From: Armatimonadota bacterium
Lineage (GTDB): Bacteria > Armatimonadota > UBA5829
Direction of reading: 5' to 3'
NCBI GenBank assembly: GCA_012522575.1
Contig: JAAYKE010000047.1
Location: forward strand, 1 to 36,117
Length of the DNA: 36,117 nt
Shown: in pieces, positions 8,085-17,199 of the stretch
Layout of the letters: each line of letters opens with the position of its first letter
How positions within the stretch are numbered: position 1 is the stretch's first letter
Notes under the pieces: model-generated
Seen by the model: the letters and a program-made list of their open reading frames with translations, nothing else
Told to the model about the DNA's origin: nothing
Databases searched by the model: none
Program-made: the position numbers and the translations under genes

Positions 8085-8472
8085 GAATTGCAGTGACAGC
8101 GCTGAGGTCAGCGTCTTGCTAACAGACGACGAGACCATTAAAATACTCAATAGGGAATATCGTGACATCGACGACTCGACCGATGTGCTGTCCTTTTCGC
8201 AGCACGAAGGGGCCGATGAGTTTTGTGGCGTTCAAGATGAGAATCTTTTGGGGGATATAGTTATTTCGGTGGAAACTGCAAAACGCCAGGCCAAAGAACG
8301 GGGAGTTGATCTTTGCGATGAGCTTGATATGTTGCTGGTGCATGGGCTGCTGCATTTGCTGGGATATGACCACGACGAACAAAAACAGGAGGAGTTAATG
8401 TTCGCCCGGCAAACGGAGTTGATACGGCAGATAGAGTTGGCGGACAAAAAGATATTAAGGACTGGCGATTAA
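7999..8472 (+). CDS. ybeY: YbeY endoribonuclease / rRNA maturation factor
   Basis: YbeY is a zinc metalloprotein involved in 16S rRNA 3'-end maturation and ribosome quality control. The metal site HxxxHxxxxxH is H115, H119 and H125 in VHGLLHLLGYDH. The upstream LTDDETIKILNREYRDIDDSTDVLSF region is the family's substrate-side segment. I chose the ATG at 7999 because it gives MEILIQNQQ, a normal start, with AGGAAAA upstream; the frame stays open to 7963 but adds nothing family-like. The 157-residue length is normal. It overlaps the 3' end of the 7TM-HD gene by 86 bases in another frame. The DGK/PAP2 gene starts 3 bases after its stop. Confidence 0.92.
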   Translation: MEILIQNQQPARVKITRLRNSALKVLQAENCSDSAEVSVLLTDDETIKILNREYRDIDDSTDVLSFSQHEGADEFCGVQDENLLGDIVISVETAKRQAKERGVDLCDELDMLLVHGLLHLLGYDHDEQKQEELMFARQTELIRQIELADKKILRTGD

Positions 8473-8475
8473 GGA

Positions 8476-9195
8476 ATGCGTTTTCTTCGTAACCCTATGA
8501 ACGGGTTTAAATATGCGGTTGAAGGGGTGGTGCACGTTTTCCGCACACAGCGACACATGCGCTTCCACTTCCTTACGATGGTGTTGGTGCTGGTGGTAAG
8601 CCTTGTGTTCAAGCTGAAGCGCGAAGAAGTGGTCGTGCTTTTGTTTACTATAACGCTGGTGCTTGCGGCAGAGATGTTTAATACGGCGATTGAGGCGGTG
8701 GTCGATCTGGTGACGCAAACCTATCATCCGCTGGCCAAGTTCGCCAAAGATATTGCGTCCGGCGCGGTGCTTATCACTGCGATCAACGCGCTGGCTATAG
8801 GATTTTTGCTTTTTCCGGGGGGCGCAAGGCTCAATTTGCTGAGCGAAGAGGTGGGATTGCATACCCCGAAATGGTCAACGGTCGGCTCAGTTGCGTTTTT
8901 GTTGCTGGGTATAATGGTTCTTATGTGGAAAGTGGCGGGTAGAAAGGGCAAACTGTTGAAGGGTGGGGTGGTCAGCGGCCATTCCGCCGTTGGATTCTTT
9001 CTCGCGACTACTATTTTGTTCATGTCGGACAGGATGGCGATAGGGATTTTGGCGTTTATGCTTGCGGTGCTGGTTGCGCAGAGTCGGGTGGAAGGCGGCA
9101 TACATACGCTTGCCGAAGTTGTGCTCGGAGCTTTGCTGGCGACCGGGGTGGCTTGCATTGTCTACGGTGTTTTATCGCCCGTGTTCCCGTTATAG
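8476..9195 (+). CDS. Diacylglycerol/undecaprenol kinase fused to a PAP2-type phosphatase domain
   Basis: Residues 1-115 are a prokaryotic DgkA-type kinase. They contain the family helix with EMFNTAIEAVVDLV and the HPLAKFAKDIASGAVL segment. In Gram-positive bacteria this family phosphorylates undecaprenol. Residues from about 135 to 239 resemble a PAP2-type membrane phosphatase, with SGHS at the second motif and SRVEGGIHTLAEV at the third. The third motif has glutamate where many members have aspartate, and the first motif (KxxxxxxRP) is poorly kept. Fusion of the two suggests local control of the undecaprenol/undecaprenyl-phosphate pool. TAAGGA precedes the ATG, and the gene is tightly packed after ybeY. 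Confidence 0.85.
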   Translation: MRFLRNPMNGFKYAVEGVVHVFRTQRHMRFHFLTMVLVLVVSLVFKLKREEVVVLLFTITLVLAAEMFNTAIEAVVDLVTQTYHPLAKFAKDIASGAVLITAINALAIGFLLFPGGARLNLLSEEVGLHTPKWSTVGSVAFLLLGIMVLMWKVAGRKGKLLKGGVVSGHSAVGFFLATTILFMSDRMAIGILAFMLAVLVAQSRVEGGIHTLAEVVLGALLATGVACIVYGVLSPVFPL

Positions 9196-9216
9196 GAGAG
9201 AGGTGAAGTTGGGCTA

Positions 9217-10575
9217 GTGGAAACCGACCCAAACCGTATTTTCACAGGATTAATTTTGATTGTGGCGCTGGTGATGCTCAACGCGTTCTTCGCAGCGGCT
9301 GAGATGGCGCTTGTTTCTGTAAGAAGAACTCGAATCAAACAGTTGGTGGAGGAGGGGGACGCGCGCGCGGTTACGGTCCTGCAGTTGCTGGAGCGCCCTA
9401 CGAGCTTTATGGCCACCGTGCAAATCGGGCTGACGCTGGTCGGATTTATGGCCTCTGCGTTTACTGCTGTCAGCATTGCCGAGCCGATTGCGATTATTCT
9501 GCACACATCAAGATCGATGGTAATCTTCGTGGGCACCGTTCTTCTAAGCTTGTTTACCCTCGTATTCGGCGAAATTGCTCCGAAATCTTTGGCAATTCAA
9601 CGTGCCGAAAAGCTGTCTCTGGCGTTCGGCGGCACGGTGAAGTTTATGTCGATTGTGGCCCTGCCTGCGGTGAAACTGGTCAGCTATCTGAGCGATATTG
9701 TAGTTCGGCCGTTCGGGGTCCAGGCTCGCTTTACAAGTCCGACTCTTACGGAGGAAGAGCTGAAAATGCTGGTGGAGGCGGGCGAGGAAGAAGGCGTCAT
9801 CGAAGAGGAAGAAAAAGAAATGATTCATTCCATCTTCGACTTCACCGATACGGTGGCAAGGCAGGTGATGGTTCCGAGGACCGATATGGATGCCGCGCCG
9901 GTGACAAGCACCCTCGATGAACTTCTGGATATCATCACGGAAACCGGCCATTCGCGCATACCCATCTATGAGGATAACGTTGACAGCGTAATAGGGGTTG
10001 TCCACGCCAAGGACCTGCTTTGCGTGCTGCGGCAGGATAAGCATGTCTTCAATATCAGGGAAGTAATGCGGGCGGCTTATTTCATTCCGGAGACAAAGGA
10101 CGTAGACGAACTGCTCGCGGATTTCAAAAAAAGCAATGTGCACATGGCTATTGTGCGGGACGAATATGGCGGCACGGCAGGGCTGGTCACGATAGAGGAC
10201 CTGCTGGAGGAAATCGTCGGAGAGATTCGAGATGAATACGATCAGGAAGAGCCGCTTATAGACGTCGAAGACATCGACCATGCTCTGGTCAGCGCGCGTA
10301 TGAGCATTGATGACCTCAACGAGCAGATGAATATCGATATTCCGGAGAGCGAAGAATTCGAAACTATCGGAGGGTTCGTATTCGATTTATTCGGCAGACA
10401 GCCCGATGAAGGGGAAGTGATAAGCTGGAGCAACCTCGATTTTGTCGTCAACAGCCTCGAAGGCGGCAGCTTGAATCGAATTCAGGTTATCCGCACCGAC
10501 AGACCCACAATCGAGGAAGAGATAAACAGCTCTAACGGCAAACCCTCGAAGGACAACGGCTCAAAGACGAAATAA
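9217..10575 (+). CDS. Hemolysin-C/CorC-type membrane protein (CNNM + CBS pair)
   Basis: The 452-residue protein begins with a CNNM (DUF21) membrane domain of three or four helices (about residues 8-180). A CBS pair follows (about 205-325), seen in [19 protein letters not shown] and [19 protein letters not shown]. The C-terminal CorC/HlyC domain (about 345-430) includes [17 protein letters not shown]. The family is linked to magnesium and cobalt efflux or transport, so the name hemolysin is historical. The start is GTG; an AGAGAGGTG stretch lies 10-15 bases upstream, somewhat far for a ribosome-binding site. It follows the DGK/PAP2 gene by 21 bases. A short polar tail ([15 protein letters not shown]) ends the protein. 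Confidence 0.9.
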   Translation: METDPNRIFTGLILIVALVMLNAFFAAAEMALVSVRRTRIKQLVEEGDARAVTVLQLLERPTSFMATVQIGLTLVGFMASAFTAVSIAEPIAIILHTSRSMVIFVGTVLLSLFTLVFGEIAPKSLAIQRAEKLSLAFGGTVKFMSIVALPAVKLVSYLSDIVVRPFGVQARFTSPTLTEEELKMLVEAGEEEGVIEEEEKEMIHSIFDFTDTVARQVMVPRTDMDAAPVTSTLDELLDIITETGHSRIPIYEDNVDSVIGVVHAKDLLCVLRQDKHVFNIREVMRAAYFIPETKDVDELLADFKKSNVHMAIVRDEYGGTAGLVTIEDLLEEIVGEIRDEYDQEEPLIDVEDIDHALVSARMSIDDLNEQMNIDIPESEEFETIGGFVFDLFGRQPDEGEVISWSNLDFVVNSLEGGSLNRIQVIRTDRPTIEEEINSSNGKPSKDNGSKTK

Positions 10576-10585
10576 ATACAATTAC

Positions 10586-10606
10586 GGCCGGCTTTTGCCA
10601 CCGGCC
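10586..10606. terminator. Hairpin between convergent genes
   Basis: GGCCGG (10586-10591) and CCGGCC (10601-10606) form a 6-bp GC stem around a nine-base loop. It sits in the 46-base gap between the convergent CNNM/CBS and beta-helix genes, so a bidirectional terminator is likely. There is no clear T run on either side. The stretch CGGCCGGCTTTT also occurs after etfA. Confidence 0.45.
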
Positions 10607-10621
10607 ACTCATTATAAGAAT

Positions 10622-12673
10622 TCACCGTTGCGCAGTCTGGACTCCCGTAGTCGTCCGGGGACCTGTTTTCGACATATCAATCTGCCGGAAACCCAGATCG
10701 AACGCCGGGGAACCCGGTTTTAGCCTGAAGTCATCTTTTTCCGGATCAACGAACATAGGATCGGCGACGATACTATTCCGATCGTGGCCTCGTTTCCGCC
10801 ATTCCTCCAGGCTGGCGTTGCCAAATGTGATGGGTTGACCGGAGGCGTTATGGTAGATGTTGTAGTCCATTATATATTTGTCGTCGTCCCAGTTCCCGCT
10901 CATCAGCCCGCCTTCTTTGTAGTAGATGATATTGCGCTCAAACGTAAACCCCCGGTGATCCTCGGCTCGCGTTTTCTGAAGTTGATATATCTTTGCGCAG
11001 GCGAATATATTGTTGGTTACGGTGTTATTTTTGCCGTAGTGCTGATGAAAGCCGCCGGTTTTGGTGCGATAGACTACGTTATTCTCGATCAGTATGTCGC
11101 TGCTGCCCTCATCGGTGTAGATCCCCCAGCCTCCATAGCCGGAGCAATCGCAGTCGTGAATCAGATTATGGCGCAGCACTGTGCCCGGGGAGACGCCGAG
11201 GGTGTAGATGCCTCCGAGGTCGCTGAGCAGCCCGCGGCCTATGTGGTGGATATGATTATTGGCTATCAGGTTATCGACCGCCTCGCTTTTGGCATAACCC
11301 CAACTCCATCCCGCTGAGACTCCCGTGTAATATAACTCCGCTATTTCGTTGTTGATCACCTTATTGTGAGGGCTTTCCGCGACCCAGATGCCGACCGCGC
11401 TTGCAAATATCTTGCCACCGTCAATGATTTTATTATCCGAAACGGTCGTATATCGAGACCCGGCTTGTATCTTGACTCCGCCTGCGCCCATATCTCTGAT
11501 GAGACAGCTTTGAATGGCGCAGCCAGAGCAGCCCGCGCCGAATTCCACGGCAGAGTTGCCGATTTCCGAGATCTCGCAATGATTTATTTCGCAGTTGCGG
11601 GCGTGGGCATAAGTGATCGCTGCCGGAACCTCATAAGCTGCCTGCACCGATCCTGCGCTTGTATCGGGCAGAATATGTTGAGTGTGCGCAAATTTCAGGT
11701 TGCGGAAGCGCACATGTTCGATGGGCTGAGAAACATCCCCGGCCAGTCGAATCGTGGTATCCAGAACCGGAGCTATAAACTCGGCCTCCCGCCAGTCTTC
11801 TTTGGGCTTCGGATAGTAGTAGAGCCTGCCCGCCGAACGATCCAGATACCATTGGCCGGGCGTGTCCAGCGCCTCGAAGACGTTTTCCAAAATATAGCGC
11901 GCGAAATTACGTCGATTATGTTCACGAGCGAGCCAGAACCGGCTGGGTTTTGTGAAATGCGCCGTATTGGTTGCCTCATCGATGGACCTTATCGGCAGCC
12001 GCGAATCCACCCACAAATTGAACGTTCGTACGTCTACATCACAAAGATTTTGCCAATCCGCGTTGATTTCACCCTGGTTAAATACGAATTGATCCTGTCC
12101 GTCCTGCCATTTGTCCCCTATGGGCGCGGATTTTATGCTGTAAAACCCCTGCTTGGGCAGACGGGTCCTCGGGGCGCGCCTGCCGTCTACGAAAAGCTGA
12201 TCGGGATTCCAGTTGTCTGTCTTAACCGTCGGCGCGTTGGCAGCGATCACGTTATGCCCGTTTGCCTTGGCGGGCGCAAAGCCGGTGATCTGCCTGCCTC
12301 CGCTGATAATCACGCGCTCTACGCCCGCGGATGTTGAATATGCCTGGTAGGTTATCGGACATGCGGATGTGCCGGAGTCTGGCGCGGTTAATTCAAAGGT
12401 TTTACTGAGAAAGTAGCTGCCCTTACGTATAGAGACAATCAACGGGTGCTTGAGGCCGCTTTGTTCGGATTTGATGCGCCGAATAGCGTCCCTTGCGCCC
12501 TCCAGCGTAGCCAGCGGGCCATCTGTACCGGTTTTATTTGGACAATCCAGCCTGCCGCTCCAGCTATCATTGCCATTTGTTGCCACGTAAAGCCTGTCTG
12601 CGCTTTGGGCGTGCGCCGCGTGTGAGGTAAACGAGATTATCAGCGCCAACCCAATACAATGCCATAGCGACAT
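10622..12673 (-). CDS. Secreted right-handed parallel beta-helix protein (pectate-lyase-like fold)
   Basis: The first 22 residues form a signal peptide ending AHA-QS. The mature protein begins with YVATNGNDSWSGR and a GPLATLEGARDAIRRI segment. This start is typical of large secreted beta-helix carbohydrate-active proteins. From about residue 320 there are repeated short NxIxx/INHCEISEIG-type rungs: RNLKF, NCEINHCEISEIG, SCLIRDMGAGG, NNEIAELYYTG and NNHIHHIGRG. These build a right-handed parallel beta-helix with Asn ladders. A catalytic family cannot be assigned by eye; glycoside hydrolase family 141-like or polysaccharide-lyase-like are both possible. At 683 residues it is probably complete. 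It lies 16 bases downstream of the UroD-like gene on the same strand, so the two form one unit. Confidence 0.85.
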   Translation of the reverse strand: MSLWHCIGLALIISFTSHAAHAQSADRLYVATNGNDSWSGRLDCPNKTGTDGPLATLEGARDAIRRIKSEQSGLKHPLIVSIRKGSYFLSKTFELTAPDSGTSACPITYQAYSTSAGVERVIISGGRQITGFAPAKANGHNVIAANAPTVKTDNWNPDQLFVDGRRAPRTRLPKQGFYSIKSAPIGDKWQDGQDQFVFNQGEINADWQNLCDVDVRTFNLWVDSRLPIRSIDEATNTAHFTKPSRFWLAREHNRRNFARYILENVFEALDTPGQWYLDRSAGRLYYYPKPKEDWREAEFIAPVLDTTIRLAGDVSQPIEHVRFRNLKFAHTQHILPDTSAGSVQAAYEVPAAITYAHARNCEINHCEISEIGNSAVEFGAGCSGCAIQSCLIRDMGAGGVKIQAGSRYTTVSDNKIIDGGKIFASAVGIWVAESPHNKVINNEIAELYYTGVSAGWSWGYAKSEAVDNLIANNHIHHIGRGLLSDLGGIYTLGVSPGTVLRHNLIHDCDCSGYGGWGIYTDEGSSDILIENNVVYRTKTGGFHQHYGKNNTVTNNIFACAKIYQLQKTRAEDHRGFTFERNIIYYKEGGLMSGNWDDDKYIMDYNIYHNASGQPITFGNASLEEWRKRGHDRNSIVADPMFVDPEKDDFRLKPGSPAFDLGFRQIDMSKTGPRTTTGVQTAQR

Positions 12674-12689
12674 TCGCTGCCTCCTCAGT

Positions 12690-13781
12690 TTATACGCTCT
12701 GCCTGGCGATTTCCCGGCCTCGATCTATGAAATATCGCATAGTCTCATAGTTAATGGTCGGCGGTTCCGAGTGATCAGTGTGCAGAATATAGCCGCCGCC
12801 GCCTTTTATTACAGGCGGAATCTTCTTTTGCAGTTCGGCGTCAATCTGCGCGAAATCGTTGGATATCAGGGCGCGGACGTCTATGCCGCCGAAGAACGCT
12901 ATTTTATCCCCGAAGCGGTTGAACAGGGTGGGGAGGTCAATCCCCGCCTTGACCTCCATTGCCTGCAGGCAGTCCATTCCTGCCTCGATCAGCCCCGGCA
13001 CCAGCGGCTCCACATAACCGCACGAGTGCACGATCACCTTGCAGCCCATCGAATGGGCAAAATCAAAGAGCTTCTTGTGGCCGGGCTGAATTATCTGTTC
13101 ATACATCGCAGGGGACATAAAAGGCCGGTTTTTGAAGCCCATATCCTCATAAAAGAACAAACCGTCCGGTTTGCCCTCCTCGGCAAATAGCGTTTCGAGG
13201 TGTTTGATGGTCAAATCCGCATAGACATCGACCATATCCTTCACCCAGTCGGGGTCCAACGCCATGCCCATCAGCATATATTCGTGACCGCAGAGTGGGT
13301 GAATCTGCTCAAACGGAGCCACTCCTCCCCAACAAAAATACCGATCTCTGCTTGATGCGAACTGCTTATCGCCTCTGTACCATTCCGGATTTATTCTGCG
13401 TCGGTCAAATTCGATGAGGCGCGGGCGGGCGTGTTCCTCCCAACTCTTCCTGTCTTTAACCAGAAAGTCTATGTGTTCAGGGGTGGAATCGTGCAATTTA
13501 TGCCTGCGCAGCTTCGCTCCGTTGCCGTCCAGGTGCAGAATCGTCTCCTCGGTTTCCTCAATTACGACCGGTTGGAAATCGAGATCAACCACACAGTTGA
13601 GCCAGCCCGCCTGCCGCAAATCCTGGCCGAAGTGTTCCGCTATGTCCTCTTCGGGCGCAATGTGTCCCTCCTGAACCCATCTCTGAACAGTCGCCCCCCA
13701 GGGGGTGATAGAGATGGGAAGCATATCTACGGGTTTTCTGTCTAATGCCGCCTGCATTCGCTCCTGGCTGGTCATCTGCAT
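12690..13781 (-). CDS. Uroporphyrinogen-decarboxylase-like (MtaA/CmuA-type) protein
   Basis: The 363 residues fit the UroD/MtaA/CmuA superfamily, a TIM barrel that includes heme-pathway decarboxylases and corrinoid methyltransferases. Visible landmarks are the family-type start SQERMQAALDRKPVDMLP, the segment KVIVHSCGYVEPLVPGLIEAGMDCLQAME with an HxC pair and a later Cys, and FGGIDVRALI. The HxC...C arrangement resembles the zinc site of the methyltransferase branch. The operon partner is a secreted beta-helix protein rather than heme genes, so a heme role is unlikely; the true reaction is unknown. GGAGGAA precedes the ATG by five to seven bases. Confidence 0.8.
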   Translation of the reverse strand: MQMTSQERMQAALDRKPVDMLPISITPWGATVQRWVQEGHIAPEEDIAEHFGQDLRQAGWLNCVVDLDFQPVVIEETEETILHLDGNGAKLRRHKLHDSTPEHIDFLVKDRKSWEEHARPRLIEFDRRRINPEWYRGDKQFASSRDRYFCWGGVAPFEQIHPLCGHEYMLMGMALDPDWVKDMVDVYADLTIKHLETLFAEEGKPDGLFFYEDMGFKNRPFMSPAMYEQIIQPGHKKLFDFAHSMGCKVIVHSCGYVEPLVPGLIEAGMDCLQAMEVKAGIDLPTLFNRFGDKIAFFGGIDVRALISNDFAQIDAELQKKIPPVIKGGGGYILHTDHSEPPTINYETMRYFIDRGREIARQSV

Positions 13782-13933
13782 TCGGGTTCCTCCATATATC
13801 AGACTCCAATAGGATATTCCGACACGCTGACTCGTCTAACCTTCAAAATAAGAGATACTTCTTTTTCGCAGGTCAAATGAGGTTGTTCGGCGAAGGTTGC
13901 AATGGCGGTTATGCCAGCAGAGAGGGTTGCATA

Positions 13934-15769
13934 ATGAGCGAGACATCGTTAAAGCGTTCAAAAGAGTTTCTTGAGGTGGCGGATCAGTTTAAGTTGGGCG
14001 TGCTTGTGACTGAGGCATCGCATCCGGTGACTGCGGAGCTTAGCCGGACAGCCAGACAGAGTATTGCCGATGCGCTGAGGCTGCTTTTCGAGGTCGACAA
14101 GGATGTTATCGACAAGTATCGCGAGTGGTCGGCAAGCGATTCGCCAAGAAGAGTCGCAGATACTATCCGTGATGCCATCAGCGCCGGAGGAAATATATTT
14201 TTCACCGGCTGCGGGTCTACCGGGCGTCTGTCGATTCAGCTTGCGTCGATATGGCGTGATTTCTGGCAAAAGCGCAGGGCAGGCGGCCACGCTGATCCAG
14301 AGGACTTCGAAAATCGCGCGTTCAGCGTAATGGCAGGCGGAGATTTCGCGCTGATCAAGGCTGTGGAGGGCTTCGAGGACTTCACCCAGTTCGGCGGCAA
14401 GCAGATAGGGGACCTTGGAGTAAGCCAGGGAGACGTGGTTTTTGCGATCACCGAAGGCGGGGAGACATCTTTTGTCATCGGAACTGCGTGGAAGGGCCTT
14501 GAGCGGGGAGCGAAGGTCTATTTCGTATATAATAATCCCGACGACATCCTATGCGAACATGTCCAGCGCAGCCGGGAGGTCATCGAAGAGCCTCGCATCG
14601 AGAAGATCAATCTAACCACAGGGCCGATGGCCATTACAGGCTCGACGCGAATGCAGGCTACTACAATTCAATTGTGCGTAATGCTGACGGTTTTGGAGAT
14701 GGCGCTGAGGGATATAATCGGGGATTCCGCGCTCAAATCCGATGTGGTTCCTGCTCAGTTTATGGCCAGCCTTGAGGAGATGTATGCCACGCTGCTGTCC
14801 GGGCCGTTGTGCGATTCTCTTGCAAAGCTCGTCGAATTGGAGGAGAGCGTCTACCGCGCGGATCATAAAAACAACTACTTCGCAAATCTCATCGGAGTAG
14901 ACGTGCTCACAGATACCACGGAGCGATCCCCCACGTTCTGCACGCCTCCGTTCCGCAAATTCGACGACGTTAGCGCGGCGGAGAGTTGGGCGTTTCTATA
15001 CCTGCCATACGAGAAAACTGAGGATGCCTGGAACTGGATACTGAAAAAACAACCGAGTTGTGTGGAGTGGACCGAGGAAGAGGTCCGCGAATTAGTCGGG
15101 GATACGAAGCTCGCCGCCACATTCGAGGTGGTAAAACGCATATCCCGCGAGGAATTGATGCGATTCAAGATAGGCAGGGACGGCTTGAAAAATCGACCCC
15201 TTGGCGTCGGAGACAGCGCGGTGGCTATTTTGCTGGAGGCTGAAGCGGATTCGATCACTGCGCCGGATGGATTCTTCAGAAGGCGGCTCGAAGAAGCAAA
15301 ATCTGCCGGAGCGCGCACAGGTATGGTCTATATTGGCAGCAAGGATGGGGTCGCCGAAATAGAAGATTACGTCAAAGGCTGGAATCCGGATATCGCGGCG
15401 GTCTTTGCCGAGGCTCCGCAGACCGATTTCCTGCTGGATGGAGTCACGCGAGCGGGCGCGAAAATGCTGCTTAACGCGCACTCTACCTGCACGATGGTTC
15501 GACTTGGCAGAGTGCTGGGCAATGTTATGATATGGCTGGTGGCCTCCAACCTGAAGCTCATCGACCGCTCCACGCGCTATATCTGCAATCTGACCGGACT
15601 TGACTACGTGGCGGCCAACGAACTGCTCTTTGAGGTGGTGGAATACGTCGAACCGAGGATGAAAGCCGACAAAAAATACCCGCCAATTGTCGGCACATCG
15701 GTGATGCGTGCAAGATATAATCTCAGCAACGAAGAAGCTGAGGCGAAGCTGATGGAGGAACTTGGGTAA
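13934..15769 (+). CDS. Double-SIS protein related to MurQ and glucokinase regulatory protein
   Basis: The first half follows N-acetylmuramic acid 6-phosphate etherase MurQ. It has TGCGSTGRLS (91-100), MAGGDFALIKAVEGFED (133-149) with the MurQ-type glutamate, a SIS core VVFAITEGGETSFVIG, and INLTTGPMAITGSTRMQA. In MurQ the STxxMxxLGKxxGNxM segment follows soon after GSTRM. Here it comes only near residue 515, after an inserted region of about 250 residues that ends in a second SIS-like fold and a helical C-terminus. Length is 611 residues against about 300 for MurQ. This matches the architecture of animal GKRP (SIS-SIS-lid). The ATG at 13934 follows AGAGAGGG; the frame is open upstream but not family-like. 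Sugar-phosphate binding is inferred, and etherase activity is uncertain. Confidence 0.75.
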   Translation: MSETSLKRSKEFLEVADQFKLGVLVTEASHPVTAELSRTARQSIADALRLLFEVDKDVIDKYREWSASDSPRRVADTIRDAISAGGNIFFTGCGSTGRLSIQLASIWRDFWQKRRAGGHADPEDFENRAFSVMAGGDFALIKAVEGFEDFTQFGGKQIGDLGVSQGDVVFAITEGGETSFVIGTAWKGLERGAKVYFVYNNPDDILCEHVQRSREVIEEPRIEKINLTTGPMAITGSTRMQATTIQLCVMLTVLEMALRDIIGDSALKSDVVPAQFMASLEEMYATLLSGPLCDSLAKLVELEESVYRADHKNNYFANLIGVDVLTDTTERSPTFCTPPFRKFDDVSAAESWAFLYLPYEKTEDAWNWILKKQPSCVEWTEEEVRELVGDTKLAATFEVVKRISREELMRFKIGRDGLKNRPLGVGDSAVAILLEAEADSITAPDGFFRRRLEEAKSAGARTGMVYIGSKDGVAEIEDYVKGWNPDIAAVFAEAPQTDFLLDGVTRAGAKMLLNAHSTCTMVRLGRVLGNVMIWLVASNLKLIDRSTRYICNLTGLDYVAANELLFEVVEYVEPRMKADKKYPPIVGTSVMRARYNLSNEEAEAKLMEELG

Positions 15770-15813
15770 AACCCTGCTAAGCAGTAAAAGTAACTTTTAA
15801 GAGAGGTTTTAGC

Positions 15814-17049
15814 ATGACTGACAAATATCGAATTGAATACGACATCCTCACCGAGAAACTTGCCGCTCGCGGAGTGGATGCGGACAAGGTGAAGGCAAGG
15901 CTGAAATCGCAGCATATCGAGACTCCAAGCTGGGGTTTCTCTGATGCCGGAACGAGATTCGGCACATATCAGCAGGAAGGCTCCGCGGTTACTATCGAGG
16001 AAAAGATAGCGGATGCCGCCCAGATAAACAAATTTACCGGCGTTGCGCCTACGGTCGCCGTGCATGTTCTCTGGGACTTTCCTAATGGAGTCTCTGACGC
16101 GCAGGCTCTGTCCGACTACGCAAAATCCCTCGGCGTTGCTATCGGCGCAATCAACCCGAATGTATTTCAGGGCAGGGAATATGCCTTCGGAAGCATTACA
16201 AGCGAGGATCCCGGAGTGCGCCAGCAGGCCATTGACCACATGCTGTATTCGGTGGAGATAGGCAAGGAGCTTGGCTCGGAGCTGCTCTCGCTGTGGTTTG
16301 CCGACGGCACAGATTATCCGGGACAGGGAGACTTCAGAAGACGCAAAAACTATGCCGAAGAGTCCCTCAAAACGGTCTACAAAGCTATGCCGGATAACAT
16401 GCGAATGCTCATCGAGTATAAACCGTTTGAGCCGGGATTCTACCATACGGACCTTGCGGACTGGGGGATGAGCTATGTTACAGCGCAAAAATGCGGCCCG
16501 AACGCTCACGTGCTCGTAGACCTCGGCCATCACCTGCAGGGTGCAAATATCGAGCATATCGTGGCGTTTTTGCTTGATGAACAGCGACTGGGAGGATTCC
16601 ACTTCAACAACCATAAATACGCCGATGATGACCTTACGGTCGGGTCGATTAACCCATACGAACTGTTCCTGATCTACAACGAACTCGTCAAGGCGGAGAA
16701 TGCGCCCAACAATAATCCTGCAGTTGCGTATATGATTGATCAGTGCCACACCACTAAGCAGAAGATGGATGCGATGATACAGACGATTCTTCACATCCAG
16801 ACGGCCTATGCCAAGGCAATGTGTGTCGATACCGGCAAACTTCTCGAAGCGCAGAAAGCAAATGACATCGTGTCGGCGGAAACCTGCATGCAGCAGGCGT
16901 TCAATACCGACGTCGAGCCGCTGCTTAAGGTTGTGCGCGAGGAGATGGGACTCGATCCTGATCCGCTCCGGGCATTTCGCGCCAGCGGATATTGGAAAAA
17001 GGTATGCCAGGAGCGGGGAATCCGCGCAGGCACTGGGCTGGGAGCCTAG
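15814..17049 (+). CDS. L-rhamnose isomerase-like sugar isomerase (RhaI type)
   Basis: This is a 411-residue TIM-barrel sugar isomerase of the RhaI type, which interconverts L-rhamnose and L-rhamnulose and often accepts other sugars. Likely metal-site regions are LIEYKPFEPGFYHTD, VLVDLGHHLQGANIE and GGFHFNNHKYADDDLTVGS, which carry the expected Glu, Asp, His and Asp residues. The N-terminal TPSWGFSDAGTRFGTYQQEG is typical of this group. It lies 44 bases after the double-SIS gene on the same strand and ends at a strong terminator, so the two make an operon. AGAGAGG precedes the ATG by about nine bases. The exact sugar cannot be told from sequence. Confidence 0.85.
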   Translation: MTDKYRIEYDILTEKLAARGVDADKVKARLKSQHIETPSWGFSDAGTRFGTYQQEGSAVTIEEKIADAAQINKFTGVAPTVAVHVLWDFPNGVSDAQALSDYAKSLGVAIGAINPNVFQGREYAFGSITSEDPGVRQQAIDHMLYSVEIGKELGSELLSLWFADGTDYPGQGDFRRRKNYAEESLKTVYKAMPDNMRMLIEYKPFEPGFYHTDLADWGMSYVTAQKCGPNAHVLVDLGHHLQGANIEHIVAFLLDEQRLGGFHFNNHKYADDDLTVGSINPYELFLIYNELVKAENAPNNNPAVAYMIDQCHTTKQKMDAMIQTILHIQTAYAKAMCVDTGKLLEAQKANDIVSAETCMQQAFNTDVEPLLKVVREEMGLDPDPLRAFRASGYWKKVCQERGIRAGTGLGA

Positions 17050-17075
17050 TCCGGCTTGCAGTTTTCGGTTTCATC

Positions 17076-17107
17076 GAGGCTCAGCTATCCGCTGGGCCTC
17101 TTTTTTT
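17076..17107 (+). terminator. Rho-independent terminator after the sugar isomerase
   Basis: GAGGCTCAGC (17076-17085) pairs with GCTGGGCCTC (17091-17100) through ten base pairs including one G-U, around a five-base loop, followed by seven T residues. It closes the double-SIS/isomerase operon. Confidence 0.9.
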
Positions 17108-17199
17108 GCGTTTTCGTAATTATTACAGTCAATATATACGCCCCGCATGTGGAATAAATCCCTGATAATGTATCCTTGAAAGCCGTCGAGGTTCGCTAT

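Noticed and set aside
11366-12337. A 323-codon open frame antisense to the beta-helix gene
   Set aside because: The opposite strand encodes a signal peptide and regular beta-helix rungs; the antisense frame is a composition effect.
15604-16794. A 396-codon open frame antisense to the sugar isomerase
   Set aside because: It is a shadow of a clearly recognisable enzyme gene on the other strand, has no ribosome-binding site and no recognisable motif.
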